Assembly: GCA_022791455.1 (NCBI GenBank)
Contig: JAAVZC010000006.1
Location: forward strand, 1-64,000
DNA length: 64,000 bases
Source of the DNA: Eggerthellaceae bacterium
GTDB lineage: Bacteria > Actinomycetota > Coriobacteriia > Coriobacteriales > Eggerthellaceae
Reading direction: 5' to 3'
Part shown: positions 39,094 through 50,161 of the stretch, one piece after another
Position numbering within the stretch: position 1 is the stretch's first letter
Layout: the number at the start of each line of letters is the position of its first letter
Notes under the pieces: model-generated
Databases searched by the model: none
Told to the model about the DNA's origin: nothing
What the model saw: only the letters and a program-made list of their open reading frames with translations
Program-made: the position numbers and the translations under genes

Positions 39094-42000
39094 CTAGCGA
39101 ATAAAACCTCCTTGCAGCTTGCGGCGACGACCGGCGGCCACCAGGGCCAGCAGGGCGCTCGCCACCATCAGCGTGAAGACGTTGTACATAATCGGCAGCT
39201 CTTCATCGCCGGTAGCGGGCAGCTTCTTGCCCATGCTGCCATCGCCGTCCGCGGCCGGCTGACCGGGCTTCAGGTCGTTCACCCAGTCGGCTTTCATGGT
39301 GCCGTACTCGAAACCATTAGCAGCCTTGGTGATGAACTCAGGCTTCCAGCGGTCGTCCACGCCGTCGCCATCCTTGTCGATGGGGTCGGTGTTGTCGAAG
39401 TGCACAGGGCCCTTGCCGTCGCCGGTGTCGATGTAGCTGTCCGGCTTCCAAATGCCGTCCTTGTTGCCGCCCTGCGTGCTGGGCTTCCAAGTGCCGGTGT
39501 TGTCGGTGTCCACGTTCACGTCCGGCTTCAGGTCGCCGTCGGTGTCAACGTTCACGTCCGGGTAGCCGTCCTCGTTAGTGTCGATGTTCAGGTCGGGCTT
39601 CAGGTCCTTGTCGATATCGATGAACAGGTCGGGCACGCCGTCGCCGTTCTTGTCGACGTTCACGTTGGGTTTCGCAGGGTTCTTCGGATCCACCGGGTCG
39701 GGCTTGCCGTCGTGATCGCGATCCACCACGTTCAGGTCCGGCACGCCGTCGCCGTCGGTATCCACGTTCACGTCCGGTTCGCCATCGCCGTCGGTGTCAA
39801 CGTTCACGTTCGGCAGCTTCGGATTCAGCGGGTCCACGTTCTCCGGCTTGCCGTCGGTGTCGTAGTCCACAATGTTCACGTCCGGAACGCCGTCGCCGTC
39901 AGTGTCGATGTTTACGTCGGGCTTATCGTCGCCATCGGTATCCACATCCAGGTCCGGCAGGCCATCGCCGTCGGTGTCCACGCTCAGGTCGGGGTCGCCG
40001 TCGCCATCGGTATCGATGTTGTAGTCCGGCTTACCGTCGCCGTTCGCATCCTCGTTCACCATGATGGTCTTCACCACCACTTTGTGATCGCTCTGCAGAT
40101 CATCGAAGGTGTACGAGTGGGCCGCGGGGTTAGCGCCCGCCAGCTCCGGATGATCCACGCCATCGATGGTCACGCTCAGGATGTAGGGAACGTTCATCGG
40201 CTTGCCATCGGCCGTCGTGCCGGCCTCTTCCGGCTCCCATTCCACGGTGTAGTTAGAACCGGCCACCAGGGTCTTGGTGGGGGAAATGGTCATACCGCCG
40301 TAGCCAGCCACCTCGGTGGTCACCACTACCTTCTTGTCGAAGCCAGTGGGCTGCACGGAATCCGGCTGGTTCTGGGTAATGCGCTCCAGCTTCACCACCA
40401 CATTCTTGTTGCTGGTGATGTTGTTCAGCACCAGGCTATTGCCCGTGGCGGTCTGCTTCACGCCGTCCACGTACACGCCCTCCACCTTGTAGTTGGGCAG
40501 GTCGCCCCACTTCACGGTAGTGGAGCCGCCGTTGGCCACCTTGCCGGTGCCGTCGTCGGCAATGGAGCCGTCCGGGTTGGTCAGCGAAGGCCGCACGTTC
40601 TGGCCCACGTAGTCGGGCAGGTACTCGAAGTTCAGCGTCACGTTGTGAATGCTGGGCGAATTCGGATCGTTGATGTCGTCGATCACGTCGTCGATGGACG
40701 AGTCATCCTCGGGCAGCGTGTTGTGGACGAACACGGCATTCACGTGCTTATCGCCGGTCATGTTGCCGTAACCCAGCGTCACCGTGCCGTCGGCGCCCAC
40801 TGTGGGCACCTTGAAGTTGTCGGTGGTCTCGGTACGGGCGTCCGCCTCTTCAGCGTAGGCCTTCTCGATGGCGAACAGGCCCTCTTCGGCCGCTGCCTCT
40901 TCCTCGGTCGCCTCAGGCTCGGTTGCGGTTTCTTCCTCGGGCTCGGCGGTGGCAGGCGCATCGGCGTCGCTCGCCTCGTCGCCCTCACCTTCTTCGGAAC
41001 CGGTCGCCTCGCCGTCAGCCGTAGCATCGTCGGAAGTCGCATCGTTGGAGCCACCCGTCATAGAGCCGGCCACCGCGTTCGCCGTATTGGCAGCCGCCGC
41101 CGGCGCGCCCATCACAGGCGACACGTTCAGCTCTTCGGAAGCCTCGGGGGCATCGGCCTTTTCGCTGGCCACCGCTTCGTCTTCCGCCGCCTCGTCGTCA
41201 ATTCCCTCGACGTCCTCAACGCTCGCCGTCGCCGGCTTGTCGGTGGTGTAGGTCACCGAGCCGTCGTCGCCCGTCACCGCATAGAAGGTGGTCTTCTTGC
41301 CGGTCACGTCGTCGGTCACTTCGATGGCATGCAGGCGGTAGCCCGTGTTCGCCTTGGCCTGAATGTTGTAGTAGTTGCCGAACTTACCCACCGTACGAGA
41401 GGCGGAAATCACGCCGCCGTCGTTGGTGCCGGACAACGTGGCCGTGCCGGTGCCGTCGTCGACCAGGGTCACCTTCGAGGTTTCCACGTCCACGAACAGC
41501 GGCTTTACCTTCACCACAACTTCGGAATCCTTGGTCACCTTCACGGGGATGGTCACCTTGCCGCCGTCGGTCACGGTCTGGTAGTCGGTGACTTCCTTGC
41601 CGTTCACCTGGACGCTTTCCACCTCGTAGTACATGTAGTCGTTGGCGTCCTTGTCGCCGTTGTTCTCTAGCGTGAAGTTCACCTCATGGGTGTCGCCCAC
41701 GGTCTCCTTCTTCGCCACGAAGCTGGGGTCAATGGAACCGGCGCCGCCCAGAATGGTGGTCTTCACGGACACCCACTCGTCCACGCGGCTCAGGTCCGGC
41801 TCGACGTACTCGATGTCGGGATCGTTGTCCGGGTTATCCGGGCCGTCCGGAGTCACCGGGTTAGACGGGTTTTCCTGAATGTCGTAGAAGTACACGTCCA
41901 CGATGTAGCCCAGGCCGCCGCGGTTGCTCAGCACGTAAGAACCCTCGTCGGGAATCTGCTGCGGCAGCTTGTTGTTCACCGGGTTGCGGTTCAAGCTGGA

Positions 42001-45000
42001 GCCGTTCACGCGAATCTCGTAGATGCGGTGCTTGGAATCCTGGCGATCCCATTCGAAGGTCCACAGCTTCTGGATGGACTCGGTGTCGCCCTTCGCCACC
42101 AGCTCGGCATAGTCGTCCACGGGAATCTTGCGGGTGGAAGAGGTGTAGAACTCGCCGTCGCCGCCATAGCGATTCACGGTAATGGTGTAGAAGCCGTTCT
42201 CGCGCTCGGCGCCAATGGAGGGCTTGGTGGTGGGGGTCACGTACACGTCCACGGTGTGGTCCTGGCCCAGGCCCTGGAAGGTGAGGGAATTGCCGTCAAC
42301 GTCGACGATCTTCCCGTCCACCTCCACGCGCAGCAGGCTGGACTTGTTGCAGGTCTCCCACTCGATGGTCACGTTCTCGCCGGCCTTGTAGATCTTCGAG
42401 CCGGTAATGGTGCAGTTGTCGGTGCAGCCGTGCACAGCGGTGTTCACCACGTAGGTGCGCGGGTCCGGCTTCACATCGTCGGGGTCGGGCGTGGTGCCCG
42501 GGTCAACGGGGCTCGTGGGGGTGGTGCCCTTCTTGGTGAACTCCACCGTCACAATCTCGGTGCCCTCCAGGCCGGTGGCCGGCGTGTAGGTGCCAGCGCC
42601 GCCGCCATACAGCAGGTCGTCGCGCACCACGCCGTTAACGGTCACGCGGGACACATAGGAGTCGGCATCTGGCGCCCACGAAACCGTGGGACGGGTGCCT
42701 TCTTTCTGGTTGAAGGCGGGGTTAACGGTACCGTTGCCGGTGCAGTAGTTCGACTTGAACACGCGAATGTCCAGGTAGCGATCGTAGTAGATCTTCAGCG
42801 ACAGCGTGGGGCTACCGGTTACCGTGCCGCTGTAGTCCGCCGTCTTGGTGGTGTTCAGCCAATACTTCTGGCTGTGAATCTCAATTTCCGGAATGAACGC
42901 ATCGGCGCTGTTGGGAATGCTCACCGTGCTTTCGGTAGGCGCCGTGCGCGTGATGGTGTAGGTAGGCTTCTTGTCCGGATCATTCGGGTCCTGGACGCGC
43001 AGCGAGTCGAAATTCTCGCGCTCGTGGTTCACCTTGGTGTAGATGTACTCGCCGTTGGCGTCCTTGTTGCCGGAGTTCACGTAGTAGTCGATGGTGTACT
43101 TGGTAGAGGGGTTCGCGGTCCACTGGGCCACAAACTCGTGATCGCCAGAGGTGAGGAAGTTGGTGCCCACACCCTCGTGCTTGGCGCCCACATCATAGGA
43201 GCCATCCTCGGACACGTTGGTCTTCAGGAACCAGCCCTGGAAGGTATAGCCGGCGCGGCTGGGGTTCAGCGGCGCCTGATAGGTGCCGGCGGAAATCTGC
43301 GCGGAATTGTAGGACTGGGCAGAAATGGTACTGCCGCCGTTGGCGTCGAAGGTCACCAGCATGAGCGAGGGGTCACGCACCCACACGCAGTAGACGGTGA
43401 TGTCCTCGTCGGGCATGACAGGGGCGTCGGCTCCCGCGGTGTAGCCCTTCGCAGCCTTGAACACCTTGGAGGCGCCGTTGGCGTTGTAGTCATCCAGGCT
43501 GGCATAGTCCGGCGTCTTCTCCAAAGACCAACCGGCGAAGAAGTAGCCGGGGCGCTTCGGCATAGTGCGGCCGTCCACCACCAGCGTCTGCACCTTGTCC
43601 TCGCCAGAGATGTCCGCCGCGGTCAGGTTCTGGTTATAGGCAACGTTGGTAATGCGGCTGCTGCCAGAAAGCGAACCGCCGTTAGCGTTCAGCGTCACCG
43701 TGTAGTTGCCCGGCTCCCACTGGGCCACCAGGTAATAGGTGTCGGCGGTGACCACCGGCTCGTCGCTGTCCTCAGTACCCGCCTGGTACACCTTCTTGGC
43801 CAGCTGACTGGACACATCCTGCAGGTTCGCCGGGTTGGTGGCAGTGGCCACAAACGACGCGTAGTCGTCCGCCGTCGTTTCCTTTACGCCTACGGTCGTG
43901 TTCTTGTACAGCTTCCACCCCGCAAAGGAGTAGCCCTTCTGGGAAATGTTGACGGTAATGTCCTCAATCTTCTTCATGATGGAAGAACCGGAAACTACCT
44001 GGTAGGGCGACTGCGTCACCTTCGCGCCAGAGTTAGTGGTGATGGTACCGCCATTCGCCAGGAACACCAGATTCGCATGATCGCGTGAATAGGTGGGGCG
44101 GATGACGATGGTGTTGTTCTCGTCCGGAACAATGGGCTTAGTCTGACCGGTTTCATCACCCGGGGTGACGGGCTGGCCGCCAGGAGTCTCCCAGCCAGCG
44201 AACCATTCGTTCTCGGGGTCGTCCGGGTCGGGCACTTCGTCATCCTCCGGCAGCACGATGATGGGCTTGTCGCCAATGACGTAGTACTCCTTGATCACGT
44301 CGCCATTGGGGTCTTCCACCACCACGCGGGTAGGCTGGAAGATGGCCGGCTTGCCTTCCTGATCCTCCCCATTCTCATCGCCCTTGTAACCGATGTTGCC
44401 ACATTCATCCATCGACCAGACATACAGCGGATCAGTGCTGTCCATCACATAGTCGAAGGAGATGCTGTGCTGCGCGTAGGGCAGGCGAATCCACTTCTCG
44501 CTTTCGGCATCCAGCTGCTCGTTTTTGTCAGTAGTGTAGTAGTAAGCGATAACGCCGGAACCGCGGTTGTCCTGCAGGAAGGTAATGCCGTCCTCGTCAA
44601 TGCCCTGGCCGGTATCGGTCAGGGTGATAGTCGCGGTGTTCTCGTGGGTGTTGGCGCCCGAGATGATGGGGTAGTCGGTGTCGTTGAACGCCGTGATGTA
44701 GGTGGTGAATTCGGTGGACTGGTGCAGCGCCTCCGAGTTGGAGTCGCTGTCGTCGAACTTGTCGTCGCGCACCGTCAAGTGGAACTCGTAGCGGCCCGGC
44801 GTGCTGTTAGCGGTGAACTCGAACCGGCTCGTGAGGTCGTTGTTCAGGGCGGTAGTGTCCTTGCCACTCACCCAACCGCTGTCGTAAACCACCGTGCCGT
44901 TGGGATCGGTGATGGTGAGGTGCCGCTGATTGATGTAGCCGTCATCGCCAGCGCTGGTGCCGGGAATAGAGCCACCCTCCATCTTTACAACGGTCGTGGT

Positions 45001-46544
45001 GTTGTTCGCCTTCAGGTGCTGCAGGTGCACCGTCATCAGCTGCTTGTCGGTTTCGTTGTTCTTCAGGTAGAAGTTCGCCAGCGGGATAGAGCTCAAAATG
45101 GGCTCCGGCTGGAACACTGCGCCCTCCAGGAAGTTCTGGTAGATGTATTGGGCCATCAGATCAACATGGGTATCGCCAGAAGCGATGAAGCCGTTCGATG
45201 TGCCCAGGCCCTGAATGCCCGCCTCCTTGTCGGTGTCCTTCAGCACGTGGCCATCATCCACATTCGAAAGATAGAACGTCTGGTTCTCATTCATGCGGTT
45301 GATGCCGTCTTCGAACATCTTCTTGTTGGTTTCGTACTGCTCATTGTTGGTGGCGTCGTCCGGATTCGGGCTGGGAATGCCGGGGTCGTTGCTGTCGCCC
45401 ACCAGGTTGATAAAGTACTTCTGCTCGGCACCCTGGTAGTACTGCACCGTCTTCAGCGCGTCGAAGGCGCTGGACTCGAAGGCCATCTCCAAGTCCAGAT
45501 ACTTGAACACGGTCAGCGATGCGCAGCCATGGCTAGTGTAGCCCACGATGGGGCCGAAGCCGTTGTAGCCGTTCACCTCGAGAGGGATGTTCACGAAGTT
45601 GTTGGTGGGAGTAAAGCCAATCAGATTGCCTGCAGAGTCGTAAGGCTGAGACTGAACGGTGGTCTTGTCCTTCTGCAGGTCGATGGAAATGCGCAGCTTC
45701 TTCGCAGCGCCCAAGTCGATGGTGGTCTGAGCCACCAGATCGCCACCCACCGCCGTGCTGTTCATGGCGTTGAAGTTCTTCAACTTGTAGATGTAGGCGT
45801 CCGCCACCTGCTGAATGTTGGTATTGGAGCCACGGGGGATGATGTAGAACGCGTAGCCCTGCAGCAGGCCGTTCGCGTCAACGCCCGCATTCAGCAGAAA
45901 GCCTGCGCCCTGCAGCGTATGCTTGTCGATAACGGAGGCGTCAAGGTCGAAGCTCACGGTACGACGGGTATCAGCCGTTGCCGGGTAGAACATGAAGTCC
46001 ACCAGCGGCTTGGTGCCGTAACCGGCAAACACCATGTTGGCCTTGCCGTTGTCGTCGTAGGAATAGGTGTGGGAGATAAAGTTGCGGCACTTGTTGGTGG
46101 TACCGCCGCCACCGAAGATGGAAGCCATAGTGATGACGCCGCCGGTGGTGTGGGTGTTGTCCGCCGCACGGAACGGATGCGTCTTTTGCTGCTCCGCCGT
46201 GTAGCCAAAGGTGTTGTACTGAGCTTGGTTGTAGTAATGATCGTAAACCACCCAGTTGCTTTGGTCGGTGGTGTCGATCTTCGTGGCAGTGTCGGTAATG
46301 CGGAAGTCCGACGGATTCATGCCCTGGGCGATGAGCTTTTCGGTAAGCTCCGCCTTAAAGTCAAGGAAGGTTCCCGGGTAGTCGGCTGGCACCGCCACTG
46401 CGATGTCCACCTTTGGTTCCGGGTTTGCGCCTACGTCAATAGCGTGGGCTTCATCTAGAGGTAAGGAGAGACCCCCCCCCAGGCGAGCATAAACGCCAGC
46501 AAGAACGCCAAAAACGTCTTGCCGACTTTCTGAACCTGCTCCAT
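39094..46544 (-). CDS. Giant LPXTG surface protein, out of frame at a poly-G tract in its signal peptide
   Basis: Predicted cell-wall-anchored adhesin or stalk, about 2480 residues when in frame. ATG at 46544 after GAAAGGC starts MEQVQKVGKTFLAFLLAFML, a clear signal peptide; a run of nine G (46472-46480) then throws the frame into a stop. Ten G (or seven) would give AWGGGLSLPLDEAHA and join the 2438-residue remainder (from 46410 onward). Mature domains: unknown N-terminal region; Listeria-Bacteroides repeats (FDANGGS...GYTFQGW); a long middle of beta-type repeats; an acidic Ala/Glu segment; DTDGDGxPD calcium-type repeats (39333-40058); LPATG, a hydrophobic helix and a basic tail. No sortase in the window. 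The strain as sequenced is OFF or the homopolymer was misread. Confidence 0.85.
39333..40058 (-). repeat. DTDGDGxPD calcium-binding-type repeats, copy in giant protein 1
   Basis: About a dozen variants of VDTDGDGxPDxNVD in tandem just before the wall anchor. Asp at alternate positions and Gly at the turn match thrombospondin type 3 or EF-hand-like calcium loops. Spacing is near 14 residues. The same repeat is used in the second giant protein. Confidence 0.85.
46472..46480 (-). promoter_or_regulatory. Nine-G homopolymer, candidate phase-variation switch
   Basis: Nine C on the plus strand. It lies between the codons for MLAW and LSLPLDEAHA of the signal peptide. Only 3n+1 G residues give an open frame through the whole gene. 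Confidence 0.75.
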
Positions 46545-46598
46545 TTCAACTGCCTTTCTCATCTACTTAACGACCCTATGTAGACCGATACAGAGTGG

Positions 46599-46627
46599 AT
46601 AATGACACTTTCGTGTCGGCAGTTCAA
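46599..46627 (-). promoter_or_regulatory. Promoter with palindrome in the spacer, giant protein 1
   Basis: On the minus strand TTGAAC (46622-46627), 17 bases, then CATTAT (46599-46604). The spacer holds the palindrome GACACGAAAGTGTC (46604-46617), a likely operator between -35 and -10. Confidence 0.45.
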
Positions 46628-46737
46628 CAGAAAAATTACATTTCCGTTCCAAATTTTGCAGATTTCGGTTTTCTTATTGACTTGCTCATCTATTCGTGAA
46701 TGACTTTGCGAACCTATCCCGAGGCCGCACCCTTCGT

Positions 46738-47910
46738 CTATTCCTCGAACGGCGAGACGAAATCTTGCACGTCCACGGTCAGGGCGCGCTGGCGCAGAGT
46801 GGGGTCCGCTTCCGGCGTGGCCATGAACAGGAAGGCGTAGGCTCCGGTTTCTTCCACATCCAGCGGGCGCAGCTCCAAGTGGCCCGGAAACGCCAGGCCA
46901 AAGGCATCGTAATCGAAGCGGCCATACGGGGCATCGCCGGGCACGTAGAAGGACATGGAGAATACCTCCCCCTCTTTGCCGGCGAAGGCTGCGGGCCAGT
47001 CAATTTGCGCGTTCTCCAGAAACGCCTGGTAGGTGAGGAAGCCGTACGCGTGCTTCGAGATGTCAGTGCCGCCCAGCCCGGCGAACCGCAGCGGGTTGAA
47101 CTCGATGGGGCGGATGCGACCATCGGCCCCCACGCGCACCTCCACGTGCACGGGGAAGCTGCGCGCACCCACCAGCTGGTTCACCTGGTCCAGCCACTCC
47201 GCGAAGCGCGGCGCCATTTCGGTCATGATGCGCGGCGAGGTCATGTACAGCTTGTCGGAGGTGTCTTCCGGCGAGGCGAAGTCGTGCTGCAGCACGTCCA
47301 GCACCACCGTGCGACCGGCCTCGTCGAAGTAGGCGTCAATGGCGTACTCCTGCCCCGTGATGTACTGCTCGATGAGGAAGGTGTGGGCGTTCACCACCCC
47401 TTCCGGGTAGGTGGTGCTCCACAGGTCCACCAGCTCATCAATAGCCGCCAGGGCAGCTTGCCAGTCGGAGGCATTGTTCACCACGTACACGCCCACGCTG
47501 CAAAAGCCCACCGAGGGCTTCACCACGAAGGGCACGTGCGCCGCCAGCTGGGCTTCGAAATCCAGCGCTCGGAGCTGGGGCAGGTCGTAAGCGCCGAAGA
47601 AGTAGTCGGGGTCAAGCTGCTGGAACAGCTGGCGCATGGCCGCCTTGTCTTTGAACAGGCGGATGGGTTCCACGAGCGCCGGGTTCTCCACGTTGTCCAG
47701 AATCCACGCCAGCGCGTCCTCGCAGTTGGTGAACACGCGCTCGCCGCGGTTCAGTCGATCGACGGCATCGGCGGGTGCCACTAGGTTCAGATTGAGGCCG
47801 CGCCGCTGCGACACCTCCCGGGCAAACGAGTTGTCCAGTACCGGATGCCCCGATTCCGAAAGCCAGCCCAGCAGAAAATCAGACGCATAAGGACGCTCCA
47901 AGATGACCAT
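46738..47910 (-). CDS. ATP-grasp superfamily protein
   Basis: 390 residues. The ATP-grasp core shows HVPFVVKPSVGFCSVGVYVV (nucleotide-binding lysine strand), FLIEQYITGQEYAIDAYFDE, and the metal site VEVRVGADGRIRPIEFNPLRF. Such enzymes join a carboxylate to an amine or thiol; the substrate is unknown. ATG at 47910 after GGAGGGGG. It is divergent in subject from the giant protein although on the same strand downstream of the tRNA-Arg. It stands alone, so context gives no pathway. Confidence 0.85.
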   Translation of the reverse strand: MVILERPYASDFLLGWLSESGHPVLDNSFAREVSQRRGLNLNLVAPADAVDRLNRGERVFTNCEDALAWILDNVENPALVEPIRLFKDKAAMRQLFQQLDPDYFFGAYDLPQLRALDFEAQLAAHVPFVVKPSVGFCSVGVYVVNNASDWQAALAAIDELVDLWSTTYPEGVVNAHTFLIEQYITGQEYAIDAYFDEAGRTVVLDVLQHDFASPEDTSDKLYMTSPRIMTEMAPRFAEWLDQVNQLVGARSFPVHVEVRVGADGRIRPIEFNPLRFAGLGGTDISKHAYGFLTYQAFLENAQIDWPAAFAGKEGEVFSMSFYVPGDAPYGRFDYDAFGLAFPGHLELRPLDVEETGAYAFLFMATPEADPTLRQRALTVDVQDFVSPFEE

Positions 47911-47939
47911 AGCTGAACCCCCTCCAAAGCCCAGAAATG

Positions 47940-47961
47940 AAAAAACCGCCAATCGGCGGTC
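47940..47961 (-). terminator. Terminator of tRNA-Arg(ACG)
   Basis: ACCGCC-GATT-GGCGGT followed by TTTTT on the minus strand, 13 bases after the tRNA and before the ATP-grasp gene. Confidence 0.8.
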
Positions 47962-47973
47962 GAAGTGTTTAAG

Positions 47974-48050
47974 TGGTGCGCCGTGAGGGATTCGAACCCC
48001 CGACGTACTGATTCGTAGTCAGTCCCTCTATCCAGCTGAGGTAACGGCGC
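47974..48050 (-). tRNA. tRNA-Arg (anticodon ACG)
   Basis: Acceptor GCGCCGT/ACGGCGC, discriminator A, encoded CCA. Anticodon loop CTACGAA (ACG, to be edited to ICG by TadA), T arm GGGGGTTCGAATCCC. Confidence 0.97.
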
Positions 48051-48166
48051 ACTTCAAAACAGCAAAGGATATATTACCCGACTCTTGCAGAAAGTCAACG
48101 GTATTTCCCAGGAATTTGAGGAATTTCTTCGGGCAAGCGATCCATAGGTGCGGGGACGAGGCGCGA

Positions 48167-48279
48167 AAATACCCATATTGGGCATTTTTGCACAGATCAA
48201 AATATAAGATCTGACCTGCGTTTTTTCGTCATTTCCGCAGGTCAGATCTAGTACACAGTTTTTGCTGATATGGGTATTT
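48167..48279. repeat. Nested perfect inverted repeats
   Basis: Outer arms AAATACCCATAT (48167-48178) and ATATGGGTATTT (48268-48279); inner arms AGATCTGACCTGCG (48207-48220) and CGCAGGTCAGATCT (48236-48249) with a 15-base loop. All pairs are perfect. It lies between the NrfD gene and tRNA-Arg; on the minus strand TTATATTTT follows the inner stem, so termination is one possible role. Confidence 0.75.
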
Positions 48280-48289
48280 CAACCCCGTT

Positions 48290-49522
48290 TTACGCGGCCG
48301 CGGGTGCCTCGGGAGCCGCCTTTGCCGCCACTGAGGCCTCCTTTGCCACCGGTTTCAGGTTCAACCACGCCAAACCAAAGCACAGCAGCGCGAATGCGAG
48401 CCCCAGAATGCCCAGGGTTACAATCCACTCGATGCCCGTGGGCCAGTAGACCAGGCTGCTGTAGGCCACGTCTACCCCGTTGCCGCCAAAGGTGATGGCG
48501 TAGGGACCCTCAACGTTGGCGAAGGGGATGTTGGGCAGCTGGAATCCGCCCACCAGCAACTGCACGCGCTTGCACAGAATGCCCAGAATGGCCACCACAC
48601 TGGCCGCCACCAGCCAACCGTTGCGGCGCAGCGCCGGCACCAGGCACACCACCATCGCGGCGGCGCAGCCGATAACCTCGAACCAGAAGAACGGGGCCAG
48701 GGGGCCGCTCACCAGCATGTCCACAACTTCGGCACCACTGCCGCCGGGGAACGCGCTGGTCAGCAAGTCGCAGCCGAAGAAGTACAGATCCACCGCAATG
48801 AACGCCGCCAGCATCTTCGCCATCTTCACGATGTAGGCCTGATCCAGCGCCAGATAGCCCATCTTGCGCAGCGCGATGCACACCACCATCACCAGAGCGG
48901 TGCCGCACACCAGCGCCGAGCTCACGAACCACGGGCCCAGCAGCGCCGTGTACCAGAACTCATGCCCTTGCTGGAGGCCGAAGATCCACGCGGTCACGGA
49001 GTGCACCAGCACGGCGCACACCAGCGCCACCACGCTGATCACGCGAATGGCCACATGAGAGGTCTTGCCCGCTTCGTAGCGCATGTAGAACACCAGGTAC
49101 ACCACGGACAGAATGAGGTACACCATCAGCACAATGATGTCCCACATAAGCGGCGAGCCCATGTTCGAGTACACGAACAGCTCCCACACCCGCAGCGGCT
49201 GGCCCATGTCCACCACCACGAAGCCGATAGCGGCCACCGTGCAGCAGATGCTGGTCCAAATGGCTACCTTCGAAATGCCACCGAAGCCCTTCATGCCGAA
49301 TGCATTGGGGATCGAGGAAATAATCAGGCCGCCGGCAGACAGACCCACGAAAAACATGAACATCGTGATGTACAGGCCCCACGAATCCAGGTTGCGCATG
49401 CCGGTCTGCACCATGCCGCCCGACAGCTGAATGAACCAGAACACAATTCCCACCAGCGCCACCGCGGCGCCGATTGCCCCCGCAACCACCAGGCCGCGGG
49501 ACTGCTTTGCTTTCTCAACCAT
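48290..49522 (-). CDS. NrfD/PsrC-family membrane anchor, second operon
   Basis: 410 residues, about ten hydrophobic segments, clearly paralogous to the anchor at 22322 (shared QLSGGM-type start, FMFFVGLSAGGLIISS, VTAWIFGLQQGHE, FCKRV-equivalent LCKRVQLLVGGFQLPN). Passes electrons between quinol and the FeS subunit. Ends in an Ala/Pro-rich tail. Start ATG at 49522, nine bases after the FeS stop. Last gene of the MopB/FeS/NrfD operon. Confidence 0.9.
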   Translation of the reverse strand: MVEKAKQSRGLVVAGAIGAAVALVGIVFWFIQLSGGMVQTGMRNLDSWGLYITMFMFFVGLSAGGLIISSIPNAFGMKGFGGISKVAIWTSICCTVAAIGFVVVDMGQPLRVWELFVYSNMGSPLMWDIIVLMVYLILSVVYLVFYMRYEAGKTSHVAIRVISVVALVCAVLVHSVTAWIFGLQQGHEFWYTALLGPWFVSSALVCGTALVMVVCIALRKMGYLALDQAYIVKMAKMLAAFIAVDLYFFGCDLLTSAFPGGSGAEVVDMLVSGPLAPFFWFEVIGCAAAMVVCLVPALRRNGWLVAASVVAILGILCKRVQLLVGGFQLPNIPFANVEGPYAITFGGNGVDVAYSSLVYWPTGIEWIVTLGILGLAFALLCFGLAWLNLKPVAKEASVAAKAAPEAPAAA

Positions 49523-49531
49523 GGCCTTCTC

Positions 49532-50158
49532 CTAAATAAGATAGTAAACGGAGGGCTTGGTGCCCATTTCCGGCAGCAGCTGCTCGTACTCGCGGGTGGC
49601 CACCAGGCGGCTGATCTCGGAGTCCGGATCGTCCAGGTCGCCCCAGTGGCGGGCCAGCGCGCCGCACACTTCCATGCAGGCGGGAGTCTCCCCCTTCGCC
49701 AGGCGGCCGTAGCAGAAGACGCACTTCTCCACCGTGTGCTTCACGTGCTCCGGCGCGTCGGCGTCGCCCACGGGGAAGTCCAGCGCGTACTTGGGCTCTT
49801 CCCACAGGAAGCTGCGCACCCCGGTGTAGGGGCAGGCGCTCATGCACATGCGGCAGCCGATGCACTTGTCGGAGTCCTGCCGCACCACGCCGGTTTCCGG
49901 GTCCTTGTAGGTGGCTCCCACCGGACACACCTTCACACAGGCGGGGTTCTCGCAGTGCTGGCAGCTCATGGGGTAGTACTTGCGGTACAAGTTGTCGGGA
50001 TAGGTGCCGCGGGCGGTGTCCATGTATTGGCCACCGTCGGTGAGCACGTTGTTGTAGCGCACGTCGTTGGGCAGATTATTCACCGACTTGCAAGCCAGCG
50101 TGCAGCCGTGACAGGCAATGCAGCGCTTCAAGTCGATCGCCATTCCATAATGGGTCAT
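49532..50158 (-). CDS. Four-cluster ferredoxin subunit, second operon
   Basis: 208 residues with four cysteine groups: CIACHGCTLACK, CQHCENPACVKVCP, CIGCRMCMSACP and CVFCYGRLAKGETPACMEVC. Closest relative in the window is the protein at 23561. Starts three bases after the stop of the catalytic gene, with AGGAGGTAT overlapping that end. Links catalytic and membrane subunits. Confidence 0.93.
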   Translation of the reverse strand: MTHYGMAIDLKRCIACHGCTLACKSVNNLPNDVRYNNVLTDGGQYMDTARGTYPDNLYRKYYPMSCQHCENPACVKVCPVGATYKDPETGVVRQDSDKCIGCRMCMSACPYTGVRSFLWEEPKYALDFPVGDADAPEHVKHTVEKCVFCYGRLAKGETPACMEVCGALARHWGDLDDPDSEISRLVATREYEQLLPEMGTKPSVYYLI

Positions 50159-50161
50159 CGC

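Noticed and set aside
39333..40058. CRISPR-like periodic repeats
   Set aside because: Periodicity is in-frame coding for Asp/Gly repeats; units are not identical and have no spacers. No CRISPR array or cas gene is present in the window.
38905..46458. Very long plus-strand open frames opposite giant protein 1
   Set aside because: They mirror the codon bias of the real minus-strand gene, consist of Val/His/Gly/Ala-rich runs without domains, and lack ribosome binding sites.
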